64,000 nucleotides of DNA from Penelope pileata (GCA_013396635.1 WBMW01005650.1:790851-854850); one strand, 5' to 3'. Numbered from the stretch's first letter, positions 15,101 through 30,100 are shown. Notes: generated from the letters alone by a model not told the origin. Translations and numbers: made by a program.

Positions 15101-18100
15101 ATTTGGTCTTCAGCTTCACTACAGACAGTTATGAACTTCCTAGAATTTACAGGTCCTCTTATTCTCTAGTACCATTACCAACCATTTTTCCTTCATACTG
15201 TCTGCTTGCATTTGATTTCTGTTCTGGTATATCCTTCCACACTTATCTTTATTGGATGATACCTTTCTTTAAATTTAAAAACATTCCAGATTTATTCAGA
15301 TTTTAAATGTGTTCTTCAATTCACCTGAAATTCTGCCTGCTGTAAACAAACTTTACATGCACTGATAACTCCATCATCCACATCTATAACGAAAAGGAAA
15401 GGAAACAGGAAGGAAATGGCAAGGAAACAGGATTCAGAAATGTTTTTTAGATTCCCCCACTGAATTTCTTCCTACTTACCAAAGCACACAGTTAAAAGAC
15501 TACTCAGAGAATAGCCAGTTTCCCAATCAGTTGGTTCTGTAGCTTACTTAGAACATTACACAAGGCTATTAACTATCAAGTCCCACGTCAGAGGGTAGTC
15601 AGTAGGTGTGAAATGGGGCAAGTTAAACCCGACCAAGTTCGGTACCTGTTGACAGATACTGACCATTTTATAACCTCGCTAGCCCTTAGAAACAAATTAT
15701 TAAAATATTTGTCCTAGCTACATTAGGCTAACAAGAAGAATTCATACGGTGGTGCCTTCCTAAACCTGTAAGCCCTGCACCTGCTCTGTGTTTCTGGCAT
15801 TACCTGCTTCCCTGAGTTTTGCCTCAGACACCAATGGTTCACACCCTGCTGCAGAACTTCTCCTTACCCCCTCTTCGACACTCATGGCACACCGTAGCCA
15901 TTTGCTAAAATTAACTGTTCAGTATTTTTTTCCCCACAAAGAATAACACAAAGTCTAAGTGCTTTATTTTCTAGTCCTCATTCTCACCACCTTATCCTGT
16001 GAGCTTTCATTCACATTTGAGGATTAAGAAGCCACGGACCTTGCAGGCTGAATCAAGTAGCATTAAATTAATTTCAAGGTGCCTGTGAACCATTAATCCC
16101 CCTGTAATAACTGGTGAAATTAATCTGTCTGTGGAAAAGACATTTATGTTCTTGTGTCCCAAGCACCTGTTCTCAAATACAAGCTGTACAGAAGGGCCTC
16201 AGAGCTCCAGCATTACCCAAGGATTTGCTAATTCTGCTTGCTGAACCTAGGATGCTTTAGATCTGAATTTTAACTGTTGGCACCCTATAGCACTTGTGGT
16301 CAAGAATTCATTGCTATTGGCATGAGTTGAAACTGGTGAGCTCCCAGCAAATCAAGTAAGAGGATCTCACATCAGACACCCAGAAAGCAGGGCACACAAC
16401 TGACAGCTGCCGATGAAAGATGCACAGGTTCACTATATACCCACAAACACCGTGCAGAAGGTCTGAAACAGAGCATGTGCCAGATCAAATCATCTGTCTG
16501 AAATTATAAATTGAAACCCATGTAACGCCTTTTTGTATAAGCACAGCACTTAATGAATTTGTTTCTAAACAGGACTGAGAACACTAATAAGAAGAAGAGA
16601 AAATGAAGAAGCTCCCCTCTTTCCACAGAGCAAAGCACTGACTACAAGGCATTCAGACCTTCAAGCAAACATTCTGTAGTGAAATCGGGGGCACCTGATC
16701 TGCAGGAATTGTAGCTGTATAATTGCTACCTAAATTAACTGCAGTGAGCACATTAATTCCTTTTCACTGGGAAAGGATTGGTACTCACACTACTTCTCTG
16801 CATCAGTGAAGGTGCAGAAGAAAGCTGCACTAATAGTGTTATTTTAATACATTAGAGACAAAAGAAAAAGCTCTGCTCCCACCTGGTGGCAAAGAACTGT
16901 ACAGAAATGGTGAACGCCCAGAAAGTTAACGAAGCTGAAGCAATCTGGGCAAGCTCTTCACCTGTGGTAAGCAGTTCTGCTTTTATGGTTGCCACAAAAC
17001 AGTTACAAGTTAAAATTCATCACCATCTGACAGCTCATGTTTTTAAAAGTATAATGTACTCCACGTGTAAGGGTTCATGTGAACCATCATCTGTACATGC
17101 ACATACTTTGATACCGTCAGCTGTGTCTGTGACACTCAAGTGAAAACCACACAGAATAAGCTTTCCTCTCAGCAGACAGTTTCAGGCAGTGAAACCATTA
17201 CTGAGTGAGCAAGTGGGTGAGAGGCAGGCACACGGTGCAGGGCGTTCTGAGCAGCCATCTCCACGTCAGCTTCCAGTTACAGCAGAAAACGATCTTTGTC
17301 TCGACGTCGTTAGACACGAGCTGCCACTGTGCTTGCAAGTTAGCTTCTGGCATAACTCAGCAGGATTTTGCACAAACCTTTTTACATGTGGATCATTTCA
17401 CAAATTTTAAATAATTATTTTTGTTCAGTGACGTGAAACACAACTAACAGGCTGTTTTTCTTCATACTTTTGCAATTTCAGTTGGAAAACAATCACATTC
17501 TCATTAGAGCCACAGACAATACCAACAGTCACAGCCTTTATATCATGCACTCTTTCCAAATGTACCCTCTGGACAGATTTTTATGATTATTATGATTTTT
17601 ATGATTATTCTTTAACAGCTTTTACTCTTTCATTGCTTGTGAATAAAATAATACACTTTGAAATGGTTGAAGATATTTCTTCAAAACTTGAAAGACAGAT
17701 CATTCAAACAACAGATCAATGAATGTAAGAGCTGTTTCCTGAATCAGAATTTCTAAAGCAGAACCTATTTAGACATTATGCTACTGTAAGAGATCAGGAA
17801 TTTCAGCTACTTTGGCACAAATATACTAACACTTTTTGCTGGAATGCATTATACCAGATTGTAAACACTGGATAATGTGACACACTTGTTTTCACAGCAA
17901 GTTTTTCTAATGTGCTCTCTCTATTGCAATAGCACATAGCTGAATGTAACCAGTCCATTAGAAAAAAATAATAATAATAATCACAGATCACTTCAGCACA
18001 TTGTTTGAAGAGCAGCAGTATTTTTACTGCACCTGGCAGAAATGATAACATCACGTAATGTTTACTCAGGGAAATACAAAATGAGCTTATTGAAGTTGCA

Positions 18101-21100
18101 CCTTTCACAGCTGTGTATAAACAGTCACCTCAAGAATATTAAGAAAGGAACCTCCTCTATCAACACTGTACACTCCTGCTTACAAACAACGTTAATAATA
18201 CCCTTCTACTGCAACATCCACTTGTGTGTGTTAACTATACCTGCAATCTTTATGGCTACAGGATCCTCTGAAACTGGAACAGGTCCCTCTTTGACTTCAA
18301 CCTGTTTCTCAGGGACCAGAGTAGATGTGGCAGGAGGGGTATACTTAGTCTCAACATAGACCACAGATGTGGAAGCAGAGGGCTTGGAATTGTGAAAAAG
18401 ACTAGCCCACGATTTTGCAGGCTGATTAACAGGGACTGATCCTGCAACCGTGGCTGTTGCCTCAGTAGTAGGTGAAGCTTCCCCAGGCTTAGCTTGGTCT
18501 GAGTCAGTGCTTTCCACAGTGTGCAATTCTACCCCATTGGCAGCTGTGTCCTCACCAGAGGATTCAAGTGTTTGTCCATTAGTAACGCCAAGACTTTCAG
18601 TAGTATCAGTACCAGCATAAGACTGTACAACAGCTGTCCTTAAAGGGCTCTCTCTGCCAGTCTCTGAGGGGATGCAAAACTGTTCAGAATTAGTAACCCT
18701 GCATACCTCAGGCTGCCCTGCAGTCCTGGTATTGTCTAGTGCGCTAGAAACAGAATCATCAGAAACAGCTTCGTGAACGAAGTCCACAGAATTGTCCGGG
18801 CTGTTGCAAGTCCTTGGTGTGGCCAGGGAGGGGATGTCCCCCGTCAGTTCCGTATCCTCTGTGCTGACACTGTTCAGTCCCGACGAGTTTGCGTGGCCAT
18901 TTACAAGAGCTTCTGTGGGAGCGACGCCGTCACTGACGTCTTCCAGATAACTGTAGTATCCAGGGGGTCTTTTTTTCTTCTTTTTACGCTCCCTCTGTCC
19001 AAGGCCTCCAGACAAGCTGTCGTTTTCAGGATTAGAACCACTATCCAAAGCGAGGGTCGGATCAGAGAACTGGCAGTCAATGGAGTTGTAGTTTGTTTCA
19101 CCAAGACTATCATCAGGGGTTTTCTGAGCAGGTGCACAACTGAGAATGAATTCTGGAGCCTGAGGATTCAGAGTGCTTGAAATACTGTAGTTGGTGTTAT
19201 TTAGCACAGGGGACTCTGTCTCGATAACTTCATTAACACCAAATTCAATTCTCTGATACTCTTCCCCTAGACAAAACCAAAAGCAAATCTGAGTTACTGA
19301 ATGACATCTCATCAAAAAGCTACAAAAAAATCAAGAAAAAAAAAATATTTTCCTGCAACTCAGAAAACAAGCAACATGACCTCAAACAAAAATCATTCTT
19401 CACATCAAGCCCAAAGACAATTTAAAACATTTTCTTGAAGCCTTAAATTAGGTTCAGAATTTTCAAAACTGCTGCACTGGTCCTGCAAGGAACACTTGTT
19501 AAACTGGCCTATAAAGATCAACTATTAAAACCCAATGAGTTCAGCAATATTCTGCATTAATTTAATTGTTGAATAAGAGCATACATAATACGGTGCACTA
19601 TTTAATTCCACACTTTTTCCAAAGCAAGAGTTTTCCACAGAAAACCAGAAAGTCCAAGCCTTGAGAAATAGTTCTCACACATTTTTTTCCCCTTTTTTCT
19701 CTCCTGGAATGTAAAGATTTATCACAATCATTACTAACTGAACATATTTTCATTTATAACTGTATGGAAACAATGCAACTACAGCTTTTGGAACTCTAAA
19801 ATTTATCAAAGTTTATGACAGTTGAATTTATGACAGTGGCATACGTGAAACTGATTTCAAGAAATACAACAGAGACACCTCAATGAAAGTCAGTGTTCAA
19901 CTCATGTACAATCAATGCTGAGAAATTTGTGGATTACATTTTTTAAATTCATCCTGGAACTAGCCATCATCTTTAAAGAAATGAGAACAAATTCTCATGG
20001 TAGGCTGCAGTATCACTAAATATTATCAGCCATAAAGCATTGCAATTTCATGGAACTTGGTTTTAAAATGCACATGCTCCAACTACAGACACTGACTACC
20101 TTGGTTACAACTACTTCCATAAAGAGATAAAACTAATGACATTCCTGAGCCTCAGAAGCGTTAAAGGGAAGCTCACATTTTAGTGCTTGCTGGTCATTTA
20201 GTTCTGCAGGTCCTTCTGTGCTACAGATGTCACTGTTTCAAAGACATTTGTTTTAATATTTTACGCTCCCTCAAAGATGGGGAGCTAAAAAGCACATTTC
20301 AAACTTCCATCAAAAAACATCAACAAAATAAGCTGATACACCAATAAGTTTTAAAGGTTTTCTGCAACTTACGTATCACATGTCAACAGATGCATGTTTC
20401 CAAGTATATCACTGACATTCATTAACAATAAGGGCTTTTGGTTTTTTAAATAAAAGAGCAAGCAATAGTTCCCAAGGAAAAGGGCTATTCACACTCCTAT
20501 GGAAATAACTCTATGGAGGGACAGAGTCTGGACAATGTTTTGATACCCAACTGTCAACAAAACTGATTCAAAACTTCAAGCACTTTCTAGAGAAGTTGGT
20601 TGGAAAAAAATATTAACTTAGGAAAAAAATAGTGAAACGTACAGATTTTTAATATCAAATGAAGTGTAACACGTTCAGTGTGTGCTGAGGTCTGACATGT
20701 ACAACAGCAAAATGCTACAAATTGATGAAAAATCAAGTAACCATAGATAATATTTTACATGATCAGTAGCTCACACAATTTCAGAATATAACTTCATGCC
20801 AAATCACAGTTAAAAATGTAAATACACGTTAATTACTTTTCTCTCTACGCTTTAATTTGTTAACCTAACTAAATGAGAAGTAAACATGTCTGATGTCTCA
20901 GTTTCAATCGTGGTGTCAATTACACTGAAGGTAATTTAAAAAAGGAGAGAAAAAACTCTCCAGACGAATCTAACTTCTCTAAATTGTGCCACACAGAGCC
21001 TGAATTTCAGACCTACTTAGCCTTCCCCACGCCCTTGGCAGAATGCATTTCCCAGCCCTGTGCCTGTCAAGCCACTTTCACCAACCCACTCTGCAATCAG

Positions 21101-24100
21101 TGACTAGCTGTCACCAAGCAGAAGAGAGGGTTTACGTTCCTTTAAAAATCAGCAGCCCAGAGGCAGGGAGGTGGCAAGATGCTGCCTGATATCCACTTAA
21201 GAGGGAAGGGCTGGGAGATCTCAGGCGTCACCTAACTTCATTCAGCAGCAGCACTAACAGGCTCATCAGGGCTACGCAGGGGCTGACTTGCCAGGAGACA
21301 CAGCTCCAAACCACTCACAGCTTCAGTTGCTTGCAAATGCAGGGCATGGGTTTTAGGGGACACAGGACACAAATTCACAATGTCACTATTTCCTATTAGT
21401 TCATCTGTTTATGTAGCAACTTGTTGTTCACACATGAACCAAGAGCTAGTTCTCAATCTGTTAGAGCAATAAGAAACACAAGCAACAACTGGCAACGAGT
21501 AACACTCTGTCAAGCACAATAAGAATGAATTACTGAGCACATTTCAAATTCCTACCAATTGAAAACAATCTGGGACTTCCATTTCTTTTCCAAAATCTCA
21601 GTTAAAAAATAATAATTGCTTTGAAACAAAGATTGGGGCTTCCTTTCGTCAGGGAATTAAGCCTATCACAGCCAAAAGCGAAGGGTCTTGGACTTGCCCT
21701 CCCAGCAGCTGTGCTGCCAAAAGCTAACCTGGCAGAAAATAATCCAAGAGAGTATTTTCCTCTGGTCTGGTGAACTAATCAGCTTACTGCACACCAGACA
21801 ATCACAAGAGCCAGGTGAGGGCAGGAGGGGAGCAGAAAACAAAATAGATCCCTTGTGATTGCAGCACAATGTTAAGTTAGCTGAAGGCGCAACGTGAACT
21901 TTGAAGGATAAAATCTAGCCAAGAACAGAAGTGATATGCTAGCATTTATTATAAATTAGGGTGTTACAAGTGAGGAATTGAACTCTACACCTTGCAGCAG
22001 ACATCAAATAATAAACACCAGGATCCACTCTACAGCTAGTCTATGGGTTGGCTGGGGGAAGCTCATTTGCCATAAGATTGTATCAAGTTTTTCTGAAAAA
22101 GGAGAGAATTCTTTCTGTTTGACTTGCCACTTTGCTTCTGGGCAACTTTGTTTCACTCTCATTCACAGCACAATTGGTGAATGGACCAAAACAGATGCAT
22201 CTGTCAGGAACAGCATGACAGCAGATTGAAACAAGTATCAACAGATGCTCCCAGGACAAAGTCTATGTACAATAACCAAAGCTGTGAATACTTACTACCA
22301 ATTACTTTTGAATACTAGAGCTTCAGCTGCGATTTGATTATTCCTAGCAAGTATTAATAAATCTTCTAATTATGTAATAAAATGCTGAGGATAAGTACAA
22401 ATTTAGGCTATGGAGTGACAACATGGTCAGGACGTGTCGGCTCATTATAACTACAAATATTCTGCGTTAAGCACAGCATTCCATTTTAGTTTTCACAGCT
22501 TCTTGTGCAGCCACCACAGCGATAATATGCACGCACAGTACAGTGCAAGCTTGTTAAGGACGTTTTTCAGGCAAAATCTAATTTGCTGTCATTACCTAAT
22601 CTCAGGGCAGGGAGGGATTCTCTCAGGGTCTAGGAATGATCTGAAAAACATTTCTACAAACTAACTTTCTGTATGGCTTGTTAACATTTAAGTCTTGAAC
22701 AGAACTTGAATCCATAGTCACACAAAGCAATACAGGACTGGACACCCCTGTCACCACTGACAGTTTGTAGCACTACATGGCCCTTTCAGTGAACTTCTCA
22801 AACTCCTACTTAAAACTACTCAGGGTCCTAAACCTGCTCTTGTGCTAAATAAAGCTGCCCAATTTTCAGCAGTGCTGCACAACTGCTTTCCAACAGGGCC
22901 TGCTGCCCCCTTTATGACTGGCTATCTTATTTACCTTTAAACGCAAGGCCAAAGCTGCTAAGCATAACAAGCAGGTGTTCTTAAACATTAACCTGTGCAT
23001 TTTGGTCCTCTTAAGTACTCCTGAGAAATGTCCAGTCAGACACTTGGATTAACTTGAAGAAAATCGGGATGTCAGTCATATCACTCTCAGATACGTGTGG
23101 GTAATTCTCAGCTTCCCTGCTCTTCCCTGGGGTTCACAAAAAAAACTCAACAAATTACCTGCTGAGTAAGATACTGAGAATGTTCATTTTATACTATAGT
23201 AGAGTTATGACCACAAAGCAACTCCTACTTAACAGTCAATTTTATACAATTATAAAAGTAAGGCCAACTTTCTTTTTCAAGCTGTAAGGTTTAGGGCTGA
23301 GACAGAGCAGAAGCGTGACCATCACAGCTTTGCAACAGAAACTCTGCAAGACATTTTTACATCAAGAGTCATACTTTCAAAAAAAGAAAACAAAAACAAA
23401 CTTTCTCCAGAAAAATAGCTGAGCCAGACAGAAACAGTGTCAGAGGGAACACTGAACAGAGCACTGCTTACAGATTGCAACTGCCAGAAAATGCTCATTC
23501 TATGGCTCTTGCAGGAGGGCCAGCAGAATGCCACACAAGTTAGTTGCTTCTTCAGTACAAGCTCTCCAGCAAGCTCCAGCCCTCCACGTTTTTACAGCTA
23601 CATTCTGCACTGTTTCAGCAGGATGCTGAGATTGTGTGCCAGCACAACTTAGAAGTCCACACTAATTAGCTGAAGTTCAATGCAATATTTTCAAATAGCC
23701 TCACAGATCTCATGCAATGAATAGGCTTAAAAAAGCCACCTGATATGCCTGCTGACTGAGTTCTAAAGAATAAATTTAAAGAGAGCGCAGTAGTTCCCTG
23801 GAAAGTTTCAAAACTAATTTCTCAAAACTGGATGTTGATTTTTCACCACGATGAAACTTACCTGTGGACTTAATGCCACATGAAACTGTTTCATTGTAAG
23901 GGGGAAGCTGTACAAAACAAAAGAAATGAAAAATATACTTATTAATAACAATTTCACTTGAAACATCTGAATACTTTAATAACAACCTCATTGTTAAGCT
24001 CTAATTTTGCTAAGAGTGTCTCTTGAACTCATGTTTCTATATTTATCAAATCCTGTACTGTAGCTTCAAGTGTCCTTGCAGATTACCACAATTACTGAAA

Positions 24101-27100
24101 GATAAAGATTATCTTGGTTACACATCACAGGCTCATCAACTTCTCAGCCACTTCACCTCGCAGCATCAGGATATTCCTTCATCAACAATAACTATAATTT
24201 TAAAAATGAGGAACACATCTTCTTTTCAGATAAAAGTCAAGATAGACAAAATTACCTGTGAAAGGATAAAAACAGAGCTTTGCACAGAATAATATTCACA
24301 TTTAAAACTTTTGACTCTCAACCTGGTCCAGCTACAGCGTTGCCCCTGAAGTGTTTCAGCTAACATCAGTTGTTAAGTAATGACACTTAAAGACTTCTGA
24401 TGATCAGTCTAAGCATAATATAACCGCAGAGCATCTGTGACTCTAAATCACTCCAGTATAAAACACTGGCATCATTTTACAGACTCAGTGGTTGATAGAA
24501 CCCTTTATACCGTGTAACCAGAGGTGGGCAATTTCTAATCCCTCCACAACCTCCCCACAAACTTCCCCAGCAGCTGAATGCCTTCTCTTGTGCCTGCCAT
24601 AAACTGGCAACCACTGCTACACAGCAGCCCAGCAGCTGTCTGGAGAACAGCTGAACTTCTCCAGTGAGAGACAAAACCTGAGAGTATAGGGCAGTTTTGT
24701 GATGCTATAATATTGATTGTAACGGTGTAAAAAGTTTCAAAAGACATCCAATGAAGTTTCTATAGAACTACAGATACTTCCATATTGCATTCTTAAAGCA
24801 CCGTGGACAGCAGTGTGTCAGAGGTAGCAAGAAAAATATTTCTAGAATTGCATTATTAATAAGCAGATAACAAGAACATATATCGTAAAACCCACTTATA
24901 AATAATAATACATCTTAACACATCCAAATTTCCACATCAAAAATCAAAGCCAATGGGTGGACAAGAGGCTCCAAGCTGTTAAGAACTTTTTATCTAAATC
25001 AACACTGAACACAGATTATATATATTTCTACAGTTAAGATCCCAAAAAAATTTACCCTGGAAGTCTACACTTAACATTTTATTGATAAAACTTGTAATTC
25101 GTTACTTTTTCTAATTCAAAGGGATTGACATAATACAAAGTGGAAAAAAAAAGATTAAAAAAATGAAATGCTCCACCTATTGGTCACCTATACATCTGGT
25201 TAATCGACAGCACGTGTAAAGCAGAGATTTCTGAGCTGACTTGTTTGATGCAACTGGGTCATCTGGATCATCTCAGTCAACAGATATCTGATAGAACATA
25301 CGTTTAAAAAGCCCTGTAAAAAGAGACATTCTAGACAACTTTTAGCTTTAATTAGTCCCTTGTCTCAGACAACAGGTACTAAGAGACTTCAGAAGGACAC
25401 CGGCAGCAGTCGACGCTGGGACTCTCAGAGCTGGCACTGCCCCCAAACAGAATGTATGTCAAACACCACTGCAGTTTTATAATCTTTTTTTTCCATCATC
25501 CAGACAATTAAAACATTGAACTGAACCAGATCAAGGACAAATGTAAGGAACATCGTTCAACAGGTTTTGATTTTGACAGCTAACCAGCAAGTGGTACTCT
25601 TGAGACAGTTATTCGAGGCAGTCTTGCTTCATTTTACATTGTAGGTCGATGTTTCCTCAACATACTTCAGGAGAATTGCTTTAAAGAAGCCAAGACTCCA
25701 CATTTTCAGCTTCTACAACGTGAGCCTTAGGATAACTGCTATAGGATACTTAGAGACAGAAACATCATGCTACATCATGCTGCTGTTACTGTATTTAATG
25801 GTGGGAAAACAGTAATAAAATCAGAAGAAACATCTACCTGAAGATCTATTCTACACTGCTTCCCACCTCCCAGAGGAGACACAAATCTATCCCTAAAGGT
25901 AAGTAGAAACTATCTTTTAATTTCTAGCCCACTCCCCATAGCCTTTAAGCACTGTTGCTAGAGGCGTACTACACCAGTTGTACTTGGAAAATTAAGTTAC
26001 AGGAAACCAAGTGACATCAACAGTGCTCATCAGATGTGTAAAATGTGACAAAAACAATTTGCTCAGCTACAGCTGAAGCGTTCATTTCCTTTATGTTTCG
26101 GGGGAGGAAGGAAGCAGGATGGATAGGTCTGGAGGGAAAATGCAGAGAGTGACATAAGGGGAAAATTATTTTTCAAGTCTGAAGATTAGGACAATGGCAG
26201 ATTACAATACTCTTCCCTACAGAGGAAAGTGGTTTCTTTACTCCCTACCAAAAACTACAGACAATAAGAAACAGCAATAGTGTCTGCAGTATGTTCTAAA
26301 CTCAAATACACTTTGGACAACTGATTCCATTCTGTGGTCCTCACTGCAATTGTAATTAGCTCATTATTGATCCACAGGTCACATTAATTTCTCATTTCTC
26401 AGACCTCACACAAAGCCTTCCTTAGGACAAGGTTTGACAGTTAGCAGTGTTCCACCTGACAAAAAAATATTAAAAAAAAAAAAACAACACAAAAACTGTT
26501 TCAAAAGGCTCAAAGGATTTAGAAGCTCACCTTACTCATAGCTAAGAACACTGCTAAAAAAGTTCTCTACATTCATCTCTTAAAAAAAAAAGATTCCAAG
26601 TTAAGGTAATAGGGCTGGATAACTCATTTTCCACATCCTATCACTACAATGTCAGCTATTTCAGCTCTGCAAGATGACAAGACATCAGATTAATTCATTT
26701 CTTATTTCAAAAATTTGACTCAACATCCACATACATGAAAAGAAGACTCCTGTTGAATATCTTCAGTTTGTAAATTAGCAAGCTAAGAGAATGATAAAAA
26801 ACAATTGTATTGTTATATTTCAAAAATACGCCAAGAGATGTAGGTTTAAAATACTATTAAAAAAAAAGTAGATCTTACCTCAACAGAGCATCGTGGAGTC
26901 ACAAAGAACTGATTAAATTCATCAGGGCTGAACTCCCCAAAAATATACTACAAATAAAGAGAAGGATTTTTGTTAGAGAAGGACTTATATTGTATACCAT
27001 TAACAAATGTATAGTAAATCGTTTGTTTTTTTAAAGATACTAAACCATCATGACCTGTGTGTTGGAAGCCAGAAACTCACCTGTTTGCAGCCCAACCCCC

Positions 27101-30100
27101 ACCTTTCCCAAGTCTTTAGCAAGTTTTTCAGCCTTCAAAACCCTCCACAACGCATTTTCCTTCAGACTCTCCTGAGAGGTATTCACAGGATGAACTGCAG
27201 CTCAACCCACAACCAGTTCTGAACCAACAGATGTAGGGTGAGACACTGTGTCAGTTCATATAAGCCCTAAACACAACCTATTTCACCTTCTAAAACAACA
27301 GGGGTATACCTATGCTTCACAACACAACAAACAAAAACTACTTTTTCACAATTTCAGACCCAGGCTGCTTACAGTCAGCCTTAATGAAAGCAAGAGAGGG
27401 TGACTTGCTAAGGGGGTGAGCTGCTGTCACCCCGACTGTCACCAACACGTCTCAGGGCATCAGCAGGCTCTCACCGTGCCGTAACCCAAGTGCAGTTACC
27501 CAAGCAATGCCAACACATACAGAGAGCTGAACGGGTCCAGCTTCTCAGGGAAATGGTTTGCCTTACACTGCCACTGAAGTTCATTAAGATGCCAGTTATT
27601 AAGGTATGAAAAAGAATTAACCGAGAAGTCTAGATGGAAAAGTCATGGTGAAATGAAAGGATCTTGCTGTCTTGCACAAGGGATGCCATTACTTCAGAAG
27701 CACTAAGCACCCTATTTTTGAATAAGGCAATGCCACAATTCTGAGGCTATAAAAAACAGAGCAGTTAGGAAAATTCATGTATGTTACTGCTGATATTACA
27801 TAAACCAAAGTACGCATGGCAAGGTGAAAACCCAAAATGTTACAAACTTCTACCAGTGAAAAGCTAAAGTTTCATTACTCCAAGGTCTTCACAAACCTTT
27901 TCTGAAGACAAAAATTAAGCTTTCCTCCAAGCAAAAACAGTTCAGTGCTTAACTGTGTATTTCAGAAATCAATGAACCTACATCCTCAGGTAAACACAAG
28001 CATCTGCTCTCGGAGCGCGCTCACCAGCCAGTGACCCATGGTGCCAATGGCAGCTCAGACCATAGGGAGAAATAATGCTTAGAGGAGAGTGCAGCCTTCC
28101 ACAAACACCAGGTTTGGGAGCAAAACTTTCAAGACACTGCAGAGTTTTGCAATTTTCCTATTGTAGCGTTGTCCCTAGACTTACTTTTAAAGATACATAA
28201 TCCCTAAGAGGCTTAATTCAGCGTCAAATCTGAGCTACCTGCCGTCTCCAAGCATCCCTGCAGCCCACGTACAAGCTTTCTGCTCCAGTTCCTGGGAAGC
28301 AATCCTCTCTCTTTTCAGTAGCAGTTATTTTGCATTCCATTTCTGCTGCTGCTCCCCAGATTATCTACCTTTAAAGAATAATCACCAACATTGCATTAAG
28401 AGCATTCAAGGGCTCTTTAAGATAACTCCAAGTCTGGTGAGCTTGGTTTCTGCCACAGATTAAGAGCAGCGTGAAAACTGTCCTGTGTTACAAATTTCAA
28501 CTGTCTTCCACTTGTAGATAAATTAGAAAATCAGATTGAAAATAACAGCCTCTCCTATGGGGAGCTGAAGAAGAGGAGACTTTGTGGAGCTCTTGGGAGA
28601 AACCAATCCACCTCTGCTACCTTTCTGTATCGTCAGCAGTGTTGTCAGCCCTCTGCCTAAAGTGGAAAAACAAAGCATAAACCCAGAATTTACTGATGGA
28701 TCTATTCCATTTTGCAATTTGCAACTGTAACCAAATGTGACCATATGTCAGATATGTACAATATGTTTTTAAACAGATGAAAATAAGCATTTTAATTAAT
28801 GTGAGAAATCAACACACCAACAAAGCAAAAGGCCTCTCCTATGCAGCATGATCAGCAATTGATGGGTTTTCCATCAACGTTAAGGTTCTTAACCATAAAA
28901 ACAAGACAGCATGAGGTGAGATGGTACCTAACACACACCAAATTGCTCTTTTCAGGTACTGCCATTAACAACATCCAGCACATCAGTGACAAAAAGCAAA
29001 GCAAAATGAAACATGCTTTGTGCAGTTCTAGAACCATACCTCTTCCACATGAAGCTGCCAATGGCATGCATGCTCCCATTTTTGACTAAAATTTATGTTA
29101 TCAGTACTGAAGCTTTATTTGCTTCACTTTCACCTATTTAAATTTTGCAGTTACATTTTTGGGACTGAACTCAATGCATTCTTACTCATGATCAAAAAAA
29201 GAAAAAAAAGTATTACACACCAGAACCAGATTTAACTGGAGTTCTGAACTCCTTCCCATCCGACTGAACAGAGGACATAAAGGGATCCGTACCTTTGCCT
29301 CCTCCTTCAAGAAATTAGAATTGTTACACACTAGAATATTCTATTAATACTCTGCAGATGTAGAATTTTTTAAAAAATTGTATCACATTTACAACATATT
29401 TTTTCTATAACACAAGCTAAGAATATTGAATGAACGAGCCCACTGAAATCAGCACAGCAGGCTTGTGACTGCATTTCCAAGAGTCACTGCCAAGCCTGGG
29501 AGCCCCAATTTTCCTCTTCAGCTGACACACGGTAAGGGACCGAATCCCCCCACGCCAAGCTCCTGCCCCCAAAGGTCCTATGTCAAACACATTCCTCAGA
29601 GCAACATCCCAGAATTTCTTAATTGCCATTGGAAACACCCATAGAACTGACAATAAAACTGAAAGCACTTTTTAAATTCATCTCTATAACTTGCTTACAC
29701 TGGTATGAAACACATCTGCGTTCCAGCAGATTCTATGCCATTTTGAATACAGTTCCATCAATGATATCATCTACAAATCTTAAAGATACTACATCTGGGT
29801 ATAACACAAATTACAGCAAGCCAATTAACCAAATAAATCTGCACAAGAAAATTTGTTTTCCACCACACAGTAATGAAAGCAGAAGTCTATCTCTACGACT
29901 CTGATTACCGTAACCAATCAAGCAACATCTTCAATCAGCAAACAAAAGCAGCAACACAACTAATTCCAAGAAAGGGAAAAAAATTCTCTGAGGACCCCAA
30001 AGGATGACAACGCCTGACCTGCAAGATCTCTCCATGTCGACTGCTTTATTTCTTTTGCTGTGCTCTGCTTAACCATTTCCAAAGTGAATGTAAACGTTAC

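Noticed and set aside
9105..17098. 15-base identical phrase TGAACCATCATCTGT near 9112 and 17088
   Set aside because: One or two such matches are expected by chance in 64 kb; the flanks do not match.
17302..17309. CGACGTCG palindrome in USP10 intron 4
   Set aside because: Eight bases only, not the TGACGTCA consensus, no other regulatory context.
18773..19180. 135-codon plus-strand open frame
   Set aside because: Exact antisense of USP10 exon 4; no protein family similarity and no splice or promoter context.
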